This document shows, piece after piece, positions 59,406 to 64,000 of a stretch of DNA of 64,000 nucleotides. The notes beneath the pieces are model-generated. The model was not told the origin of the DNA and did not search any database. It was given only the letters and a program-made list of their open reading frames with translations. This DNA is from Clostridiales bacterium (GTDB taxonomy: Bacteria > Bacillota > Clostridia > Saccharofermentanales > Saccharofermentanaceae). Each line of letters opens with the position of its first letter. Positions within the stretch are counted from its first letter, which is position 1. The stretch covers positions 1 to 64,000 of the forward strand of contig JAFVAY010000017.1 in assembly GCA_017480325.1 (NCBI GenBank). The letters are read 5' to 3'. The position numbers were made by a program, and so were the translations under genes.

Positions 59406-60440
59406 ATGGCAGTTAAAGTTGCGATTAACGGTTTCGGTCGTATCGGTCGTCTTGCTTTCAGACAGATGTTCGGTGCTGAGGGTTACGAAGTAGTTGCTAT
59501 CAACGATCTTACAAAGCCTTCCATGCTCGCTCACCTTCTCAAGTATGACACAGCTCAGGGTGGTTACGCTGGTGTAATCGGCGAGAATAAGCACACTGTT
59601 ACTTCCGATGACGAAGCTAATACAATCACAGTAGATGGAAAGACACTTCAGATTTATAAGGAAGCTGACGCTAACAATCTCCCTTGGGGTGAGCTTGGTG
59701 TTGACGTAGTTCTCGAGTGCACAGGTTTCTACACATCCAAGGAGAAGTCCATGGCTCACATCAACGCAGGTGCTAAGAAGGTTGTTATCTCCGCTCCTGC
59801 AGGCAACGATCTCCCTACAATCGTTTACAATGTTAACCACACAACACTTACAGCAGACGATAAGGTTATCTCCGCTGCTTCTTGTACAACAAACTGCCTC
59901 GCTCCTATGACAAAGGCTCTCAACGACTATGCTCCTATCCAGAGCGGTATCATGACAACTGTTCACGCTTACACAGGTGACCAGATGATCCTCGATGGTC
60001 CTCAGAGAAAGGGTGACCTCCAGAGAGCAAGAGCAGGTGCTGCTAACATCGTTCCTAACTCCACAGGTGCTGCTAAGGCTATCGGCCTTGTTATCCCTGA
60101 GTTGAACGGCAAGCTCATCGGTGCTGCTCAGAGAGTTCCTACATTCACAGGTTCCACAACAATTCTTCACGCTGTTGTTAAGGGTGAGGCTACAGTTGAG
60201 GGCATCAACGCTGCTATGAAGGCTGCTCAGACAGAGTCCTTCGGCTACACAGAGGAGAAGCTCGTTTCTTCCGATATCATCGGTATGAGATACGGTTCAC
60301 TCTTCGATGCTAACCAGACAATGGTTTCCAAGATGGATGACGGTAACTCCCTCGTTCAGGTTGTTTCTTGGTACGACAACGAGAATTCTTACACATCTCA
60401 GATGGTAAGAACAATCAAGTACTTCGCAGAGCTCGGATAA
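59406..60440 (+). CDS. gapA: Glyceraldehyde-3-phosphate dehydrogenase
   Basis: A 344-residue glycolytic enzyme. NAD motif [14 protein letters not shown] near 7-20, catalytic Cys in SCTTNCLAP near 158-166, and RRVPT-type phosphate loop. Codon use is clearly different from neighbours (ACA for Thr, GCT for Ala, AAG, TCC), as expected for high expression. Strong AGGAGG and consensus-like promoter; a terminator follows. It stands alone, not in a glycolytic operon. Confidence 0.96.
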   Translation: MAVKVAINGFGRIGRLAFRQMFGAEGYEVVAINDLTKPSMLAHLLKYDTAQGGYAGVIGENKHTVTSDDEANTITVDGKTLQIYKEADANNLPWGELGVDVVLECTGFYTSKEKSMAHINAGAKKVVISAPAGNDLPTIVYNVNHTTLTADDKVISAASCTTNCLAPMTKALNDYAPIQSGIMTTVHAYTGDQMILDGPQRKGDLQRARAGAANIVPNSTGAAKAIGLVIPELNGKLIGAAQRVPTFTGSTTILHAVVKGEATVEGINAAMKAAQTESFGYTEEKLVSSDIIGMRYGSLFDANQTMVSKMDDGNSLVQVVSWYDNENSYTSQMVRTIKYFAELG

Positions 60441-60467
60441 TTCTTATCTTAAGTAAAGTGATTTATG

Positions 60468-60497
60468 AGTCCCTCGAGTTTCTCGGGGGACTTTTTA
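60468..60497 (+). terminator. gapA terminator
   Basis: AGTCCCTCGAG at 60468-60478 pairs with CTCGGGGGACT at 60482-60492 (one G-T) and is followed by TTTTTAT. Confidence 0.88.
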
Positions 60498-60563
60498 TGT
60501 GACCTGCGGGGTGCTAATCTCGTCTTAATGGGTGAAGATATCTTGTAAGGAGAAGCAGAAGAT

Positions 60564-62282
60564 ATGAAGAAGGCAGTATCAGTATTGATCTTAACGGCAT
60601 TGACGCTTGCATTTGCCGGGTGCGGTAAAGAAGACGTTAGACTCCAATACGGCGAGGCGGTGTTCGAGTGCGATGATGTTGACGCTGATATCACAGGGTT
60701 CTGCCTATGTATAGGAGCGAACTATTATGTGGATTTTAATGAGGGGACTATAAAGGTAGACCGCCCCGGAGGAGACTGTATCGAGACATATTTACAGGAA
60801 TATGATTCCGGTCGTGACAGGTGGAGTGAGATTGAGTATTCGGTCGAGGTTTTCCCCGAGACTTCTATAGAGCCTGACGAGGCGGCTGTCCAGCCCACTG
60901 AGGCTTCCGAACCCGCGCCTCCTGTAAGTTCTGATGCTATACTTGTGCCCTTTCTTGCCGTATATGACGAGGATGAGTGGATGCCCGAGGGTAACGAGTA
61001 TCTTTACGGCTTTGTCGATCTGGACGGTAATGTAGTTTATGAGCCGCAGTTCGACCATGTGCAGTTCTGCGATAAGCTTACTACGTATATCTTAAGCAGA
61101 ACTGAAGACGGCGTTACTAAGTATGGTCTTATGTTAGGCGACGGTTCTTTATCCACTGATCTTATTTATGACGGAGCTTTTTACGACCAGGGTGATATAG
61201 GAACTGATGTCGGTTGTATTTACCTGACGATTTATGACGAGGGTATCCTTCATACAACGATTTACGGCTTGGGATTCTTTCCGGTGGATGGACAGGACAT
61301 TACGCTTGACGAGGATGTGCTGCCATTTGATGCCGCCACCTATAACCCGGCAGTTTGCCACATGACGCCCGACTCTGCGGTGATCGAGAATCTTGATGAG
61401 TTCTATCCTACCCGCGTTCTCGTTGACATCACTTCAGGCGAGGTGCTCTATGATTTCACGGACAGATTCAGCGGAGAGCTCCTGTTCGGGGATTTGATAA
61501 TCATTGATGGCCCTTTTAACGGGGTGACTGTCTATGATATGACCGGCGAGTGTGTTCTCGAGGATGAGGGTGCTTACGGGACGAGAGTCACGGTTGACAA
61601 GTATCTAATTTACCATGACGGGCAGGTTGATGTAATCGATAAGAGTGGGGAAGCTGTGGCGACGCTGGCAATAGGCAATAACGCAACGGTCGAGACGGCC
61701 TGCGGGCTCATCGCGGTCTGCGAGGGCGGTGATACAACCGTCTATGACGCGGAACTGAATGTTTTAGCGGAGCTTGGCGCAATTGATATAAGCAGCGGCT
61801 ATTGTCCCGGGAATTGGAGTGACGGCATTGACACAGATAACCTTTTCTTTGTGTCTTACGATGACGACACTATCACTAATCTTCTTAACGGAGCGTCTAT
61901 ACCGGTGGAGAATGGATACTTCTACTCTTACGAGGGCGGATATATCATGGCGGACAACAGAAGTGACGGCAACAATCCCGTTAATCACTGGCATCTTTAC
62001 GACAGCGCTCTTAATGTTATCTTCGAGGGTGACGGCTATGGCCAGGTTATTGAAGATGCGATTACAGGCGAATTGTATCTTGTTTCCTGCGGCGACAGCG
62101 TTACTTCTGTCTATTCTCTTGATACCTGCGAGAAGCTGTTCGATCTTGACGGAAACTATGGTTACTATACCGCCAGAGCGTATGCCGGCGAGTTCTACCT
62201 GACGAATCTGGATCAGTGCATTCTGGTTGATGCTTCCGATGACGAGATTTTCTCATGGGACATCGAGAGACTGAGCCACTGA
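60564..62282 (+). CDS. Lipoprotein with WG-repeat-like region
   Basis: A 572-residue lipoprotein with lipobox FAGC (Cys20). After a Thr/Glu/Pro-rich linker (about 95-125) a YLYGFVDLDGNVVYEPQFDHVQFC segment (in pieces near 147-170) resembles the WG (KWG) repeat, which forms beta-propeller-like structures. Further weaker repeats with DxxG and FDxxxxY patterns follow to the end, suggesting a beta-propeller. It is exported and membrane anchored. Function unknown. AAGGAG precedes the ATG. The 52-bp palindromic array lies directly after its stop. Confidence 0.78.
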   Translation: MKKAVSVLILTALTLAFAGCGKEDVRLQYGEAVFECDDVDADITGFCLCIGANYYVDFNEGTIKVDRPGGDCIETYLQEYDSGRDRWSEIEYSVEVFPETSIEPDEAAVQPTEASEPAPPVSSDAILVPFLAVYDEDEWMPEGNEYLYGFVDLDGNVVYEPQFDHVQFCDKLTTYILSRTEDGVTKYGLMLGDGSLSTDLIYDGAFYDQGDIGTDVGCIYLTIYDEGILHTTIYGLGFFPVDGQDITLDEDVLPFDAATYNPAVCHMTPDSAVIENLDEFYPTRVLVDITSGEVLYDFTDRFSGELLFGDLIIIDGPFNGVTVYDMTGECVLEDEGAYGTRVTVDKYLIYHDGQVDVIDKSGEAVATLAIGNNATVETACGLIAVCEGGDTTVYDAELNVLAELGAIDISSGYCPGNWSDGIDTDNLFFVSYDDDTITNLLNGASIPVENGYFYSYEGGYIMADNRSDGNNPVNHWHLYDSALNVIFEGDGYGQVIEDAITGELYLVSCGDSVTSVYSLDTCEKLFDLDGNYGYYTARAYAGEFYLTNLDQCILVDASDDEIFSWDIERLSH

Positions 62283-62300
62283 TTGGTTGTTATTCAGTTT

Positions 62301-62495
62301 TGTGGACTAAATTGGCTTGTCAATGAGTTTAGTCCACAGAAATAAAAGATATTGTGGACTAAAATGCAGTAAAGTGATCTGTTAGTCCATGGATTTTTGT
62401 AAACTGTGGACTAACTTGGTTTGTACAGCAAATTAGTCCTCAGAATGCGGATAATCAGTGGACTAATTCATATAATACTCTAGGCTTAGTCCACA
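62301..62495. repeat. Four-unit 52-bp palindromic array
   Basis: TGTGGACTAA begins at 62301, 62353 and 62405, and AGTGGACTAA at 62457: an exact 52-nt period. Each is followed after 16-19 nt by the inverse arm TTAGTCCACA or a near copy (ends at 62338, 62391, 62442, 62495). The arms are conserved while loops and spacers are not. Each unit can fold into a 9-10 bp hairpin. It lies between the lipoprotein gene and the hpf terminator. Function unknown. Confidence 0.8.
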
Positions 62496-62512
62496 GGCGT
62501 CTTTCTACATCG

Positions 62513-62536
62513 AAAAGGACCGCCCGGGGGCGGTCC
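62513..62536 (-). terminator. hpf terminator
   Basis: GGACCGCCC at 62517-62525 and GGGCGGTCC at 62528-62536 form a perfect stem with a 2-nt loop core; on the minus strand TTTT follows (AAAA at 62513-62516). It ends the hpf transcript. Confidence 0.85.
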
Positions 62537-62562
62537 TGAATTTGTTAATTAATCAAAGGCTA

Positions 62563-63111
62563 TCAGTACTTGGGCTCCAGGAGACCGTAATTGCCGTCCT
62601 TCCTCTTATAGATGACGCAGACGGAGTCTGTGTCGGAATCGAGATATACGAGGAAATTGTGGCCCAACATCTCCATCTGGAGAATGGCGTCTTCTGAGGT
62701 CATGGGACGAAGCTCGAAGGTCTTACGACGTGCGATCTTGGATTCCTCAGGCTCGTCGGCGATATAGTCGAAGTCTGAACCGTTGTCATCCTCGAGGTAG
62801 CTCGCGATCTGAGGATATTCCTTCTTCTTCTTGAGGAACTTTGTCTTCTGACGTCTGATCTGTGACTCGAGCTTATCGATTGCTCTGTCAACAGCTGTGA
62901 GGATCTCTTCATCTCTTGCCTCGGCTCTGTAGATCTTGTTATCGAGCTTCATTGTAATCTCGACAACCATCTTACTGCCTTCGGGGCGGATACGTACATT
63001 GAAAGATCCCTCATCTCCAAAGTACTTGTCGAATTTTCTCATCTTGTCGGTGATCTTGGTCTCAAGTCTCTCGCCGATTCTGATGCCGTTGCCCTGTGTA
63101 GTGATCTTCAT
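62563..63111 (-). CDS. hpf: Ribosome hibernation promoting factor, long form
   Basis: A 182-residue protein. The N-terminal YfiA/RaiA domain (about 1-100) has DKYFGDEGSFNVRIRPEG and AVDRAIDKLESQIRRQKTKF. The C-terminal domain (about 125-180) with SEDAILQMEMLGHNFLVYLDSDTDSV and YGLLEP is the dimerisation part of long HPF, which joins two 70S ribosomes as 100S dimers. No residue seems lost. AAGGATG precedes the ATG. A strong terminator follows. Confidence 0.94.
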   Translation of the reverse strand: MKITTQGNGIRIGERLETKITDKMRKFDKYFGDEGSFNVRIRPEGSKMVVEITMKLDNKIYRAEARDEEILTAVDRAIDKLESQIRRQKTKFLKKKKEYPQIASYLEDDNGSDFDYIADEPEESKIARRKTFELRPMTSEDAILQMEMLGHNFLVYLDSDTDSVCVIYKRKDGNYGLLEPKY

Positions 63112-63232
63112 GAAATCACATCCTTTCCACTAGAGGTTCTAAGGATTTGTAATCCTAATTTGATTATAAAGAAGAAAATATTAACTTACTGTAAAAGTCT
63201 CAAATATCCCGAATATTCTTCCGAAATTATTG

Positions 63233-63238
63233 TATAAT
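63233..63238 (+). promoter_or_regulatory. -10 box of zinc-ribbon protein gene
   Basis: TATAAT at 63233-63238 in an AT-rich divergent gap with hpf. No convincing -35. The GGAGG ribosome site at 63267 follows. Confidence 0.45.
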
Positions 63239-63278
63239 GGCGTTGTTAATAAATTCGAGAATATCGGAGGTTATAGAT

Positions 63279-63740
63279 ATGGCATTGTTTGATCCTAAGG
63301 CGAAGGTCATTTCCAACTATCAGAAGTCCATCGACGAGCGTTCCTCATCGATCCGTAAGTACTATGATGAGATCGGTAAGCTGTACTACGACCAGTACAA
63401 GGATATGAACGTTGATAATACTAAGGATATCAATACCCGCTGTGAGGCTATCACAAGACTTAGCAACGAGATTGAGGATTTTAAGCTTAAGATCCTTTTC
63501 GAGAAGGGCCTGAAGAAGTGCCCGAACTGCGGCACAGAGAACAGCCTCGAGTACGGCTTCTGCTTCAAGTGCGGAGCTAAGTTCGACGAGGATTCCTCTA
63601 AGGAGCCCAAGACATCCTTCGAGGCGGCAGCTGCTACTGCAGAAGAGCCCGCAGCCGAGGCACCGGCAGAGGAGAAGACCGAGGAGGAGCCGGCGGAGGC
63701 ACCCGCTGAAGAAGCAACTGAGGAGAAGACAGAGGAGTAA
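63279..63740 (+). CDS. Coiled-coil protein with zinc ribbon and acidic tail
   Basis: A 153-residue soluble protein. Residues 5-80 are helical and charged, with KSIDERSSSIRKYYDEIGKL likely forming a coiled coil. A zinc ribbon follows with CPNCG and CFKCG (about 84-105), as in double-zinc-ribbon proteins. The tail from about 110 is Ala/Glu/Pro-rich with EEPAEAPAE-type repeats, low complexity. Function unknown. ATG 63279 has GGAGG upstream; an upstream in-frame ATG-like start at 63237 sits in the promoter and is rejected. Confidence 0.78.
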   Translation: MALFDPKAKVISNYQKSIDERSSSIRKYYDEIGKLYYDQYKDMNVDNTKDINTRCEAITRLSNEIEDFKLKILFEKGLKKCPNCGTENSLEYGFCFKCGAKFDEDSSKEPKTSFEAAAATAEEPAAEAPAEEKTEEEPAEAPAEEATEEKTEE

Positions 63741-63767
63741 GATTTCCCCTGACAATAAAGCAAATGA

Positions 63768-63803
63768 ACAGGCTGTCCGAATGAATCGGGCAGCCTGTCT
63801 TAT
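63768..63803 (+). terminator. Terminator between convergent genes
   Basis: ACAGGCTGTCCGA at 63768-63780 pairs with TCGGGCAGCCTGT at 63786-63798 (one G-T), followed by CTTATT. It probably ends the zinc-ribbon gene. Confidence 0.8.
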
Positions 63804-63829
63804 TAGGAGAACAAATTGAAGATAGAGGC

Positions 63830-64000
63830 TCAGGAGCCGGTGAAGTCGTACTTGGAGACGCCCAGCATCCAGAACTTGTAGCTTAGGAAGAAGAACAGTA
63901 TCCCGATCGCCGGGGACAGCCAGGACAGCAACGGCACAGACGAAGGCGTCAACAGCACGAGGCTGGGGTAGTAGGCCACGAAGGCGATTGGGATGATGAA
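63830..64000 (-). CDS. ABC-2 family permease, C-terminal part, cut by window edge
   Basis: The frame is open from the window edge to a TGA at 63832-63830, giving the last 56 residues of a membrane protein. It begins FIIPIAFVAYYPS, has a long hydrophobic helix (PAIGILFFFLSYKFWML) and ends GVSKYDFTGS. This pattern matches the C-terminus of ABC2_membrane_6 (DUF990) permeases of two-permease ABC exporters. The rest lies outside the window. Confidence 0.72.
   Translation of the reverse strand, partial: FIIPIAFVAYYPSLVLLTPSSVPLLSWLSPAIGILFFFLSYKFWMLGVSKYDFTGS

Noticed and set aside
62301..62495. CRISPR array
   Set aside because: Repeats are 10-nt alternating inverted arms with degenerate loops, not direct repeats of 25-40 nt with unique spacers, and no cas gene is seen.

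Overview
The window looks like chromosomal DNA of an anaerobic Gram-positive bacterium of the class Clostridia (Bacillota). This is inferred from gene content and signals: strong AGGAGG-type ribosome sites, TTGACA/TATAAT promoters, many Cys-lipidated lipoproteins, LL-diaminopimelate aminotransferase, a VanRS-like two-component pair, a BlaR1-like M56 peptidase pair, long-form HPF and a separate MetH reactivation protein. Housekeeping genes look near 50% GC by eye, whereas positions 1-3080, 5459-6654 and parts of 51000-56500 are clearly richer in A+T. I cannot name the genus. No rRNA, tRNA, CRISPR array, transposase, integrase or phage structural gene was seen.

Layout. 1-6970 is accessory: an AT-rich PLD-nuclease/helicase/DUF3427 protein, an MBL-fold hydrolase, then a divergent unit in which an XRE-type regulator faces an operon of an Rnl5/DRB0094-family RNA ligase and two unrecognised proteins. 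A 17-bp perfect inverted repeat overlaps the operon promoter. The operon is followed by a gene-free stretch holding a 116-nt imperfect hairpin and three copies of a short motif. This is the most interesting unit in the window.

6972-17529 holds an RND exporter with a very large coiled-coil insertion, a lone HerA/DUF87-type ATPase, a small membrane protein, a HAD phosphatase, and a five-gene zinc import module (small Cys-rich membrane protein, ZnuA, ZnuC, ZnuB, lipoprotein). 17530-20972 (minus strand) has ispD, radA and dapL. 21139-28519 has an AMP-binding enzyme with degenerate motifs, a DUF885 lipoprotein and a large PP2C-like/LysM-like membrane protein. 28699-33703 covers amino-acid metabolism (serC-like, serA, pheA) plus a GH32 fructosidase.

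33971-41229 has an amidohydrolase, the t6A genes tsaE-tsaB with rimI, and a minus-strand operon of DUF2298 membrane protein, FAD oxidoreductase and DUF1015 protein. 41413-50687 has a four-helix-bundle-like protein, a WYL regulator, alaS, a HIT protein, a MetH reactivation domain, a lipoprotein, metH and trmB. 50688-56519 is a second accessory region: a DUF3990 toxin-like/XRE pair, a tandem pair of M56 peptidases ending in PepSY-like domains, and a HigBA module. 56624-64000 has a response regulator and sensor kinase, gapA, a WG-repeat-like lipoprotein, a four-unit 52-bp palindromic array, hpf, a zinc-ribbon protein and the end of an ABC-2 permease gene.

Several genes (higB most clearly, also radA, the amidohydrolase, the zinc-module small protein and perhaps metH) have a -10-like box only 6-9 nt before an ATG and no Shine-Dalgarno sequence, which suggests leaderless transcripts.
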